Shown: positions 10,960-19,467 of the stretch, one piece after another
How positions within the stretch are numbered: position 1 is the stretch's first letter
Layout of the letters: every line of letters starts with the position of its first letter
Source of the DNA: Odiellus spinosus
Lineage: Eukaryota; Arthropoda; Arachnida; Opiliones; Phalangiidae
Assembly (NCBI GenBank): GCA_963920705.1
Contig: CAWUCO010000251.1
Coordinates: 62,001 to 126,000 of the forward strand
Direction of reading: 5' to 3'
DNA: 64,000 nucleotides
Notes under the pieces: generated by a model
What the model saw: only the letters and a program-made list of their open reading frames with translations
Databases searched by the model: none
What the model was told of the DNA's origin: nothing
Program-made: the position numbers and the translations under genes

Positions 10960-11569
10960 TTTAAACGGTTCTACCCCGATTCGCCCAAAACATTTGGCCC
11001 AATTCCCATTTCGCCCAATCTCAATTGGCCCAAACTCAATTGGCCCAATCCTAACTGGCCCAATCCCAACTGGCCCAATTCCCAATCAGTCCAATTTATT
11101 AGGCCCAATTCCCAATCAGCCCAATTTATTAGGCCCAATCCTATTTCGTCCAATCCCATTTCCCCTATTTCCCATTTCGCCAAATCACATTTCGCATAAT
11201 TCCATTTTTGCCAAATTCTTATTTCCACACCCAAGGCCTATGCGAACAAAATCCTCTCGATCGGTTCCTTCGTCCTGTTTAATTATTTCTACCTAACCTA
11301 ACCTAACCTAACCTAACAAATTTAGGCGAAACGGGAAAAGGAATTTTAGGTTGAGCGAAATGGGAATAGATAATTCTTTACTAACTGATAAAACGATTGG
11401 GCGAAGTGGAATTGGGCGAATTGGGACAAGGAAATTTTGGTTTGGGAGAATTGAGAATCGATAATTTTGGGCCAAATGATAATACGTTTCGGTGAAGTAG
11501 GATTGGGCGAAATGGGAATAGATAATTTTGGGCGAAATATTTGGGCGAAATGGGAACAAACCGTTTAAA
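10960..11569. mobile_element. Foldback-type element with long inverted arms of CGCCCAAT-rich repeats
   Basis: The left end GTTTAAACGGTT (about 10959-10970) is answered by AACCGTTTAAAC (about 11558-11569). Inside, the left arm (to about 11225) is a degenerate tandem repeat of CCCATTTCGCCCAATT/GGCCCAATT blocks. The right arm (about 11318-11557) is its reverse complement (GGGCGAAATGGG, ATTGGGCGAA). The arms are separated by about 90 bp. The minus-strand ORFs 10971-11234 and 11308-11610 are translations of these repeats, not genes. The element lies between the P-like pseudogene and the ORF at 11667-12410, both on the minus strand. No target-site duplication was established. Confidence 0.65.
11292..11317. 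repeat. Interstitial telomere-type repeat, (CCTAA)5
   Basis: Five perfect CCTAA units (TTAGG on the other strand) occur at 11292-11316. TTAGG is the ancestral arthropod telomere repeat. The tract sits in the spacer of the foldback element, directly before its right arm. Confidence 0.85.
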
Positions 11570-11666
11570 CTCATCAGACTCGGGGGTAGGCGTATTTCAT
11601 ATTTTGACACGATCTTAGAATTTATTCCAGGGCAAAATACATGATTTCCAATACCAGAGACCTTTG

Positions 11667-12410
11667 TTAAATTGATTTAAACAAAGAAATATTTAATGTA
11701 TCATTTTCGAAGATTTGATATACTTTATTGGGTTTAAAAATTACTGAAAAAATTAACGACCCTTTGGGATTAATTATAATTGTCAAAGGATCCAATGAAA
11801 GCCCTAGAAGACCAATAGTATTTGTTCTAGTAATTTGAATAAATGGATGCTTGTTATGGTCTCTTTTAACTTGAGCTTCTAAATCAGAAAAAAGTTTTAC
11901 GTCAAAAGCTTTTAAAGCTTTTGACAAAAAGTGGTTTCTAGAAGTGTCATTAATTTGCGGGCCAGTATCAGTTTGAGAATACTTATTTTTGGTACGAATA
12001 GTGTTTTTTTCTTGACCTTGTGTAGTAGTAGAGCATTGGGTAAACTTATTACGCCGCAACTGCGATGCTATGATTTGTTTTGGCAGAGTTACTTGTACTT
12101 CTATATCTTTGGAAACTTTATCTTCATTTTCACCCTTATTGAAATTAATATAGCACTGAGTTGAAGCGTCGGTCTTTAAATTAGAAGAGCTCGTACCATG
12201 TTTTGACCATTTGTTGTTAAAACGAATACTACAAGACGAGCAAGGCTTAATGGGAGTTTTTAAATTACAGCCAATATTTTTGTTTTTTAATTGTTTTGTA
12301 TTCATAACTTTATCTTCAAGGTAGAGATCAGATTGCGTTGTTATAGTTTTCTTCATCGTACTAATTAGCGGGGCTATATTTAAAACTCCAGATATTTTAG
12401 TAGTAAACAC
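11667..12410 (-). CDS. Hypothetical protein with repeated Ser/Thr-Gln-Cys/Thr motifs
   Basis: An uninterrupted minus-strand frame of about 247 codons opens after a TAG at about 12422. The first codon is GTG; the first ATG is residue 19 (MKKTITTQSD). The N-terminal 150 residues are Lys/Asn/Thr-rich, with a CSSC pair and spaced ASTQCYI, KFTQCSTT and KYSQTDTG motifs plus VQVTLPK. The C-terminal 100 residues are hydrophobic-patterned (LLGLSLDPLTIIINPKG). I do not recognise the protein. Short (S/T)Q(T/C)D linkers like these occur in transposon-encoded THAP/P-like proteins, and it lies upstream of the P-like pseudogene on the same strand. It could be that element's decayed N-terminal part, separated by the foldback insertion. 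This is inference; it may also be a lone transposon ORF. Confidence 0.35.
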   Translation of the reverse strand: MFTTKISGVLNIAPLISTMKKTITTQSDLYLEDKVMNTKQLKNKNIGCNLKTPIKPCSSCSIRFNNKWSKHGTSSSNLKTDASTQCYINFNKGENEDKVSKDIEVQVTLPKQIIASQLRRNKFTQCSTTTQGQEKNTIRTKNKYSQTDTGPQINDTSRNHFLSKALKAFDVKLFSDLEAQVKRDHNKHPFIQITRTNTIGLLGLSLDPLTIIINPKGSLIFSVIFKPNKVYQIFENDTLNISLFKSI

Positions 12411-12866
12411 GACGACTCGCTAAGTGACCACCGCCATTACCAAAAAGAGGGAAGAGGAGGGGGAGAATTCTGGTAGCTTCCGCTTAAAAAGAAATCCTGA
12501 AGATGGCGTTCGTATCGTAACTAGAGAATTTTTTCTTGCTTGAATGATGATCCAAGTACAATGCAGATTACATGGGAACTAATTACGGATTCTGACTTAG
12601 AGGTCATAGGCTTATGATGTAAGTGATATTTCCTTGGATATTAAAAGGGCAAAAGTCGGGATGAAATCCTACCCCCTATTAGTGGGAGGTCATGTGTTTA
12701 TGCGTCTTCTGCTAGTAAGAGTTCTATTCAGGCTAGTTAATTTTATGCTGTTTGAGTTCCCTATAAGACTTCAGGGAGTGTAGATAACAATTAAGTTCAT
12801 TCCTTATTTATAATGTAATACTAAAAGAATTGTTTAACCTAAATTTATATAGATACATTTTGACTA
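12411..12866. other. Intergenic, no gene seen
   Basis: Unique sequence with a purine-rich stretch at about 12440-12470. No recognisable motif. Confidence 0.5.
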
Positions 12867-13740
12867 AGCTCTACAGTGTTTTAGGCCAATTTCAATTTGC
12901 TAACCTAATGAGGCTCTACGGTGTTTTAGGCCAATTTCAATTTGCTAACCTAATGAGGCTCTACGGTGTTTTAGGCCAATTTCAATTTGCTAACCTAATG
13001 AGGCTCTACAGTGTTTTAGGCCAATTTCAATTTGCTAACCTAATGAGGCTCTACAGTGTTTTAGGCCAATTTAAATTCGCTAGCCTAATGAAGCTCTACA
13101 GTGTTTTAGGCCAATTTCAATTTGCTAACCTAATGAGGCTCTACAGTGTTTTAGGCCAATTTCAATTTGCTAACCTAATGAGGCTCTACAGTGTTTTAGG
13201 CCAATTTAAATTCGCTAGCCTAATGAAGCTCTACAGTGTTTTAGGCCAATTTCAATTTGTTAACCTAATGAGGCTCTACAGTGATTTAGGCCAATTTCAA
13301 TTTGCTAACCTAATGAGGCTCTACAGTGTTTTAGGCCAATTTCAATTTGCTAACCTAATGAGGCTCTACAGTGTTTTAGGCCAATTTAAATTTGCTAACC
13401 TAATGAGGCTCTACAGTGAGTTAGGCCAATTTCAATTTGCTAACCTAATGAGGCTCTACAGTGATTTAGGCCAATTTCAATTTGCTAACCTAATGAGGCT
13501 CTACAGTGTTTTAGGCCAATTTAAATTTGCTAACCAAATGAGGCTCTACAGTGATTTAGGCCAATTTCAATTTGCTAACCTAATGAGGCTCTACAGAGTT
13601 TTAGGCCAATTTCAATTTGCTAACCTAATGAGGCTCTACGGTGTTTTAGGCCAATTTCAATTTGCTAACCTAATGAGGCTCTACAGTGATTTAGGCCAAT
13701 TTCAATTTGCTAACCTAATGAGGCTCTACAGTGATTTAGG
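12867..13740. repeat. 45-bp minisatellite, ~19 copies
   Basis: The 45-bp unit contains CTACAGTGTTTTAGGCCAAT, TTCAATTTGC and TAACCTAATGAGGCT. As 45 is a multiple of 3, exactly one forward frame is open (ORF 12830-13870), with the 15-residue period LYSVLGQFQFANLMR. Variant units (TTAAATTCGCTAGCC, GATTTAGG, GAGTTAGG) change amino acids freely, so there is no sign of protein-level selection. Units near 13066 and 13201 share the same rare variant three units apart, showing a local higher-order copy. Each unit contains one TTAGG and one CCTAA. Confidence 0.9.
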
Positions 13741-13858
13741 CATGTGTGGCACTTTGCGTTACCCGAGAAACACCACTTGGAGGTGGCCACACGTCGTTTC
13801 TCATGGGGAGTTTTTTTTTGGCAGGCCCCCTTGCCAACTGCCATCGGTCACAATCTGT

Positions 13859-14233
13859 TTATTCACTTAGTTCGGCCGTGTTGTTCTCGTTTTGACCGGT
13901 CACAAAAAAGGCCGGTTCGGTCTCAGGATCGAGAGTCGCGAGCTCTTCCTCCGATACCCCGATTTCTATTAATTCTAGGCCTTTTTTCCCAGGACCAGGA
14001 TAGCAGGCCTTAACGTCCTCCAAGAACCGAGCAAAATTGGTTCCAGGAGGAAGCCAGTTGCTTTCTTGGTCCTTAAAAAATAGGCTCCTATACCAATAGG
14101 AAGCCATGTAGCCATTTAAAGCCCGGTCCGTTCTGTTGGATTTGATGGTGCCTTTCACGTGTCTGTTTCGGTTTTTAAAACTACTGTCTTTCAACGTTTG
14201 AAGAAAAACGTCATGAAAACGTGTAGAATACAT
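13859..14233 (-). CDS. Hypothetical protein, 124 codons, unassigned
   Basis: A minus-strand frame starts at a true ATG (14231-14233) and ends at the edge of the 45-bp array flank. It is rich in aromatic and charged residues (NGYMASYWYRSLFFKDQ, ARFLEDVKACYPGPGKKG, GVSEEELATLDPETEPAFF). Its composition is closer to coding than most short frames in this window, and the acidic C terminus is protein-like. I do not recognise a domain. It may be an exon or a transposon fragment. No splice sites were assigned. The plus-strand ORF 13744-14013 is its shadow. Confidence 0.3.
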   Translation of the reverse strand: MYSTRFHDVFLQTLKDSSFKNRNRHVKGTIKSNRTDRALNGYMASYWYRSLFFKDQESNWLPPGTNFARFLEDVKACYPGPGKKGLELIEIGVSEEELATLDPETEPAFFVTGQNENNTAELSE

Positions 14234-14287
14234 AAGTGATGGAATGAATATTTTTAGGTATTAATGACAACGTTTTTCACCTTGGTA

Positions 14288-15345
14288 AACCACGTCTTGA
14301 ATTATACGGCGAAAATAAAAACGTTAGAGAAACGTTTATAATTTTAAACAAGAAATACGCGATTGACACGTTACAATAAAAGCGTTTCATTCGCGTTTAA
14401 AACACGTTCTTAAAGAGAGGGTGGGAAAATGGTGCTAAACATAACGTTATAATGACGCTTCTATTTGCTGGTATTATCACTAATTTTACCGGTTCTTTTC
14501 AGTACGTTTCTCATTTAAGTAATTCACGTTTTGAAATACACGGTGTAAGAAGCGTGTGAGTAAAAACTTCAGAGAAACGTTTGTTATTCTTATAAAGAAA
14601 TACCCGATTGACACGTCAGAATTAATGCGTTTCTTTCGCGTTTAAAACACGTTCTTAAAGAGAGGGTGGAAAAATGATGCTAAACTTAACGTTATTATGA
14701 GACTGAAGAAGACTTTACGAAGTCGAAAGCTTTCTCGACACAGTTACAGTTTTATCAATAAAAACTTAACTCCATCTACTCCATGCGTTTCTTCCTTTTA
14801 TAAACATTTTTAAAATATTACTTTACCATGGATTCTTATATTAGAACATTCAACGTTAATAGTTATAATGACGCATCTACTTGCTGGTATTATCACTAAT
14901 TTTCCCAGTTCTTTTCAGCACGTTTCTTATTTAAGTAATCTACGTTTTGAAATACACGGTGTAAGAAGCTTGTGAATAAAAACGTTAGAGAAACATTTAT
15001 TATTTTGAACCAGATATATCCGATTTAAACGATACAAAACCGGCGTTTCATTCGCGTTTAAAAAACGTTCTTAAAGACATGGTGGAAAAATGGTGCTAAA
15101 CATAACGTTATAATGACGCTTCTACTTGCTGGTATTATCACTGATTTTACCGGTTCTTTTGAGCACGTTTCTTATTTAAGTAATTCACGTTTTGAAATAC
15201 ACGGTGTGAGAAGCGTGTGAATAAAAACGTTAGAGAAACGTTTATTATCCGGAACAAGAGACACCCGATTGACAAGTTACAATAAAAGCGTTTCATTCGC
15301 GTTTAAAACATGTTCTTAAAGACCCGATTGACACGTTACAATAAT
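14288..15345. repeat. ~246-bp tandem repeat, about 3.6 units, one interrupted
   Basis: The marker AAAACGTTAGAGAAACGTTT recurs at 14317, 14563 (variant), 14979 and 15224. The intervals are 246, 416 and 245 bp. Other shared blocks are ATTGACACGTTACAATAA, TTCGCGTTTAAAACACGTTC, GTGCTAAACATAACGTTA and TTTGCTGGTATTATCAC. The long interval is explained by an insertion at 14701-14871. Units are rich in ACGTT. The last copy is partial and rearranged after about 15320. No ORF. Confidence 0.8.
14701..14871 (+). mobile_element. ~171-bp insertion within the 246-bp repeat, hammerhead-like hairpin at its left end
   Basis: Relative to its sister units, unit 2 gains about 170 bp between TTATTATGA (to 14700) and TTATAATGA (to 14871). 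The insert begins GACTGAAGAAGACTTTACGA. It contains CTGAAGA (14703-14709), a perfect hairpin GACTT-TACG-AAGTC (14711-14724) and GAAA (14725-14728). This resembles the CUGANGA/stem II/GAAA part of a hammerhead ribozyme, but with one extra A before the stem and without an identified cleavage triplet. Similar sequences are also common at retroelement ends. The rest is AT-rich and unassigned. Confidence 0.45.
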
Positions 15346-15878
15346 GGCGTTTAAAAATTTTATTTAAATATTAAATTTAAACACAAACTGAAAATATTAT
15401 AAATTTACGTTTATTATCCCGACTTTATAAATGCAACTTAAATGACAGATCTTAACTCAGTAGCATATTTATAGAGCCATCTGCAATATTCAGAACATTG
15501 AAAACTAAGCCTCCATTATCTTCATAAATGAAACGAAATCAAAAATTCAATAAACCCTATTCTGAAAATAGATTAACAAAACCTTGCCCAACCTCACCTT
15601 AATTCCACATTTTATTTGAAGTAATTTAGAACTACTTGACCTATTTTGATCAATAGGGGGTTTGAATATCGTCTTTCCCTCTCGCTTCTTATCTATCTCT
15701 GATATTAAGTCAATTATTTTACTGCATGTTCCGCCCTCATTTCGTAAATTTACTATGAGTGTTATACCTTTTCTTCAATAACAGGGCATATTTTATTGAT
15801 TTTTTTAGAACTACCCAAAAAGAGGAGTTTCGCCGAATTTCTAGCTGCCTTGATGGCGCTGCGATACTTTTTGATCCC
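15346..15878. other. Intergenic, no gene seen
   Basis: AT-rich unique sequence; no motif or repeat that I can support. Confidence 0.5.
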
Positions 15879-15933
15879 GAAATGTCTATTAACTCAAAAT
15901 TATAGGACATAATTTTGAGTTAATAGACATTTC
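15879..15933. other. Perfect inverted repeat, 25-bp arms, 5-bp loop
   Basis: The arm at 15879-15903 (GAAATGTCTATTAACTC and on to AAAATTAT) is exactly complementary to 15909-15933, with AGGAC between them. The transcript of either strand would form a 25-bp hairpin, and the DNA could extrude as a cruciform. There are no mismatches, so it is either recent or conserved. Confidence 0.9.
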
Positions 15934-16130
15934 AAGGAAATACAGGATATGAAATTTTTATTTAAAAAAATAGGAATTTATAGGAATTAAAGGACCACTG
16001 GGCTGCCTGAAGTTTATGGTAAAATAGGGGCCAAAATTATAATAATAGGAATATTATCTACATGGTTCGCGAAATCTATATTCCCAATTTTATCTTTGTT
16101 TGACAGATTTGACTTGAGTTGGCCCGAAGT
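15934..16130. other. Intergenic, no gene seen
   Basis: Short unique stretch between the palindrome and the CGCGAAAGTTC repeats. Confidence 0.5.
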
Positions 16131-16266
16131 CCCGAGAGTTAACCCGAAATGGCGAGAGTTCACCAGAAATCGCGAAAGTTCAAACCGCGAAAGTTCAGAC
16201 ATACCGAGAAAGTTCAGACATACCGCGAAAGTTCAGACATCGAAAGTTCAAATCGCGAAACTTCAC
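16131..16266. repeat. Short tandem repeat of CGCGAAAGTTCAGACATAC, ~19-20 bp, about 7 degenerate copies
   Basis: GCGAAAGTTC or GCGAGAGTTC recurs through the interval, with GACATACC between the best copies (16195-16245). Edges are diverged. The ORFs crossing it on both strands are repeat translations. Confidence 0.7.
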
Positions 16267-17860
16267 TTGAATTCTTCCTGGTTTAATTAAGTTGAAGTTT
16301 CTTTTGAAGGCATCTATTCAGAGTTGTTTAATTTTAAATATGGGATTTAATTACTGTAAAATGCAAAATTTAAAATATTATCCTTAGCTCTTTAAAAAAA
16401 CGGAGAAAGTATTTTTAGAGAATACCGGCCTCGTGCTAATGGATCTTTTAATTTAAATTTTTACCCCAATATTCCAGATTTATGTTCAAACCAATAACTA
16501 CGCTATTGATGGAATAAAACATTAAAATCACAATTAATTTGCTGCTTTGGTTAGTTAGTGTGGTTTAAAACTTAAAGCTTTTACAGAAACATTTTGTGGT
16601 AAACCGTATTTTTTTAATCTAATATTCCTATTGATCTATATCAAAATAAATTGGAAATGGAATGAGAAACATTTTACTCTCAATTTTGCAAAAACAAAAA
16701 ATTGCAAGAAAATACAAAAATAATTGCTGTCGAGGCATGAGGAAAATTTTAGCTTTTTATTGGTTGCAATCCTCATTGTTGCTAATGTGTGAAATAATTT
16801 TCTACTTTTGGTAAAATAAGTGTTCTCCGTAAAAACATTCCAATTTGCCCTATTTTGAGAGATTACTCCTTTAAACAGCAATAAATGTAAACTAATTCGA
16901 AAAGAATATTTACTAATATTACTTGTTATAATTTCAGGCACATGTCTTTAATTTTTCTTCTTAATGACAGGTCTAAGTAAATGTTTAATATGGGAAGGCT
17001 TCTAATTGGCATGCTTATGTTAATTACGGTTCGCCTTCGCCCATTGCATACGCGAAAAAGTCCTTATAAAAATCAAAACGTCTGTGAAGTGGATGAGAAA
17101 GAAGGCGAAAATAGGCCTGGCGCGAAGAAATCCTTTCCAAACGACGGGAAAGTTAATGAGAAAATAGGCCTAACGCTAAAAATGTATTAGTTGAAAAACC
17201 TTGTTGCCATGCAACAAGAAAGCTACAGGTTATTCATAACGTAAGTACTACTTTCACAGTTGTAATTACAACTTTGAATGGACAGATATGATTATCATTC
17301 CGAGAACACCCATCACAACTTTCAATGGGCATATATTATCATTTTAAATCGGAGTGCCATTGATCCAAACCTTTCACGAATAACTCTGCGAAAATTTCTA
17401 CTTGGTCTATTATGCTGTACCCAAGACTTCCCAATCGCTTAGTTTTGGAAATGGTGGTGCTTGTTACATTCTATAACACAAATTCAATTCAATATATAGG
17501 AAAATTCAATTATACAGACACAAATTTATGCAATAGTATAAAATTAATTAAAATTAAATTTTAACGACATTTGGAAAACGGCAGGGAAACTTCTCTCCCA
17601 AAATTTCGAAACTTACACGAGTTAATGGTTGAAGCACCAAATTGTACGCGGTAAAGATTTGCACACGCTACAATCTTACGTTGATATTTAATTTTTAACT
17701 TTAAAACTTATCACCCTAAAATTATGAAACCTGTTTAGTGAGATAAACTAATTTGCAAAGCATAGATTTTGATTGTGGCTTTAAATCGTTATAGCCGTGA
17801 AAAGGGCGAAATCCTTAAAACTTGGTCAGTTTGCCCCATTTGAGACGTGCATCAGTTTGG
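16267..17860. other. Intergenic, no gene; two small imperfect duplications
   Basis: GCGAAAATAGGCCTGGCGC (about 17106-17124) and GAGAAAATAGGCCTAACGC (about 17158-17176) are related. So are ACAACTTTGAATGGACAGAT (about 17269) and ACAACTTTCAATGGGCATAT (about 17317). The minus-strand ORF 16636-16941 and the plus-strand ORF 16981-17190 have no recognisable motif. Confidence 0.4.
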
Positions 17861-18435
17861 TAAATCTCGAGAATTCATTTATTCGCCCGATTGGCGGGGC
17901 TTCCGTGAGCGCCACCGAAGCGCGTGATCTAGGAGTCTATGCAATAGGCTACCAATAGATGATTATATAAATAGCTCAGTTCGGCTTGATCAACTTGTTA
18001 GTTTAGCGGCCGCGTCACTGTAGACGTCACTCATCCCCTAGAGTTCCGGATGTATAAAGAGCGCAGGCGCGGAGAAAGCGGGCGTTAAGCTTGAGAGTAA
18101 AACTAGAGATCTTTAGAATTTTGTCATTCTGACTGCGGGCGCCGTGTTTTTGTACAAGAAACGTCACAGGTGACGTCGACGCTCAACTTACGAAAAAGGA
18201 CTCCTCCCTTTTATATAGTTATGCGCGTGTTATAGCGTAGCTGTAAGATAACCTACGAAATCAGCTTTCACCTACTGGCAAAAAGTTGAACCACTAAATT
18301 TATTTATGAATTATTATTAAATTTTAATGATATTATGATATTAGAAGAGGAATGATATTTTATAATATAATTAATTTGAAGAAAAATTAAAGTTTAATAA
18401 AAAATAATGTTAAAAAAAACTTAAACTCTCTACGA
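17861..18435. other. GC-richer island with TATA-like and CRE-like sites, no gene
   Basis: More GC than its surroundings. TATATAAATAG lies at about 17964-17974 and GTATAAAGAGCG at about 18051. TGACGTC/GACGTCAC elements occur at about 18021 and 18161-18178, the latter as the 16-bp palindrome ACGTCAC-AG-GTGACGT (18161-18176). This could be a promoter region or a decayed LTR. No open frame follows, so the role is unknown. Confidence 0.3.
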
Positions 18436-18466
18436 GATTCGAATTCGTCGACCACTGGACCATGAG
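18436..18466 (-). other. tRNA-like A-box/B-box fragment (possible SINE head)
   Basis: On the minus strand TGGTCCAGTGG (18452-18462) fits the RNA polymerase III A-box consensus at every position. ATTCGAATC (within 18436-18446) fits a B-box core. They are only about 5 bp apart instead of the 30 or more of a real tRNA, so this is a deleted tRNA-derived remnant, not a tRNA gene. An A/T-rich tail follows on the minus strand (about 18425-18390), as in SINEs. Confidence 0.4.
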
Positions 18467-18894
18467 GTCGTTCGGCGGAGAAAGTACTGATATCTATCTA
18501 GTAAAACCTGACCAAAAGGTCTACGTCGAAGAGATTGTCCCACTAAACCTTGGATTGTAATTTATAACAACTCATTTAGTTAATATTTAAGTCCAAATGA
18601 AAAATAAAACTTATAAAAATTCAATTAAGACATTTCAAAAATAAAATAAACAAAAATAATTACCATATTCAAGTCTTTTGTTAAAGATATAGTAGTTTTA
18701 CGAAACTAACTGATGAAACATTTTATGGCGTCTCTTACTCTCTTTTCGCTACTCTCCCGCTTATTTCACTTCCCAAATTCAGCGGGTGTAAAGATAAAGG
18801 GGCGTGTTTTCTCTATCCCAGAATAAATATAGAGAACTGTCGCTTTGCAGCAGCGCGTAGGGAATTTATAAGCGGGATGGTTAACCGCCTGACG
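18467..18894. other. Intergenic, no gene seen
   Basis: No ORF or repeat supportable; moderately GC-rich after 18730. Confidence 0.5.
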
Positions 18895-19085
18895 GCGTGT
18901 TCATTGGCTAGAGGTGGAACCATACCGAATTTCAACGCGTACGAACTTAGCATCATAGCAATGATAGAGCTTGAAGGTACAGCCTTTTTTGCCTAAGCGG
19001 ACTGTCTAAGCGGGCTATGCAAATACTCTATGGCCGTTTATGCACTAGCTAGAGGCAACCGTAATTTCAACGCGTGCAAAGCGAG
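18895..19085. repeat. Imperfect direct repeat, ~136-bp spacing
   Basis: GGCTAGAGGTGGAACC, then CCGAATTTCAACGCGTACGAA (about 18905-18950), resembles AGCTAGAGGCAACC, then CGTAATTTCAACGCGTGCAAA (about 19045-19081). Two diverged copies; nature unknown. Confidence 0.5.
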
Positions 19086-19443
19086 CGACCATTCTGTATA
19101 ACATAGATTTAAAATTAATTTTACTTTATATTAAAGTCTGATTTGGGGAAAAAAATGACAAAAGCACACATATCGACATAAAATTAAACTAAATCACTCA
19201 AAAAAGGAAAACAAAAAGCTTCCAAATTATAGATAGGCCTTTCCGATCGACGACTCTTGGTACAGACACACTGAATTTTTACGTGTACCAAAAAAACGTC
19301 ATGGGTAATCCCATGATATTTGAGCTTCGATAATGTATAAGAATCTCGGATCTTGGCAGCCCATGTTATTTCCCCATTGGAGTTAATACAGCCCAAACAG
19401 AGGAGCTGCTAGCCGTCTACGGAAAACTAGAGCTATGAATAAC
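19086..19443. other. Intergenic, no gene recognised
   Basis: A 70-codon minus-strand frame at 19184-19396 has Trp, Cys and a plausible composition but no assignable motif. Probably chance or a relic. Confidence 0.35.
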
Positions 19444-19467
19444 AGAGGCTGGCGAATGCCAGCCTCT
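19444..19467. other. Perfect 10-bp-stem hairpin
   Basis: AGAGGCTGGC pairs exactly with GCCAGCCTCT around a GAAT loop. The stem is GC-rich in an AT-rich setting. It is not followed by a T-run, and the organism is eukaryotic, so a bacterial-type terminator is not proposed. Confidence 0.75.

Noticed and set aside
10971..11610. Minus-strand ORFs with GLGQL-type and PIRPI-type repeats
   Set aside because: Simple translation of the foldback arm repeats.
13744..14013. 89-codon plus-strand ORF
   Set aside because: Overlaps the more protein-like minus-strand ORF 13859-14233 and is a shadow of it.
16636..17190. ORFs at 16636-16941 (-) and 16981-17190 (+)
   Set aside because: No motif, AT-driven composition; the second contains a small duplication.
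18436..18466. Intact tRNA gene
   Set aside because: A- and B-boxes are far too close for a cloverleaf, and no acceptor stem pairs.
19444..19467. Intrinsic terminator
   Set aside because: The hairpin is perfect, but no T-run follows and the sequence is eukaryotic.
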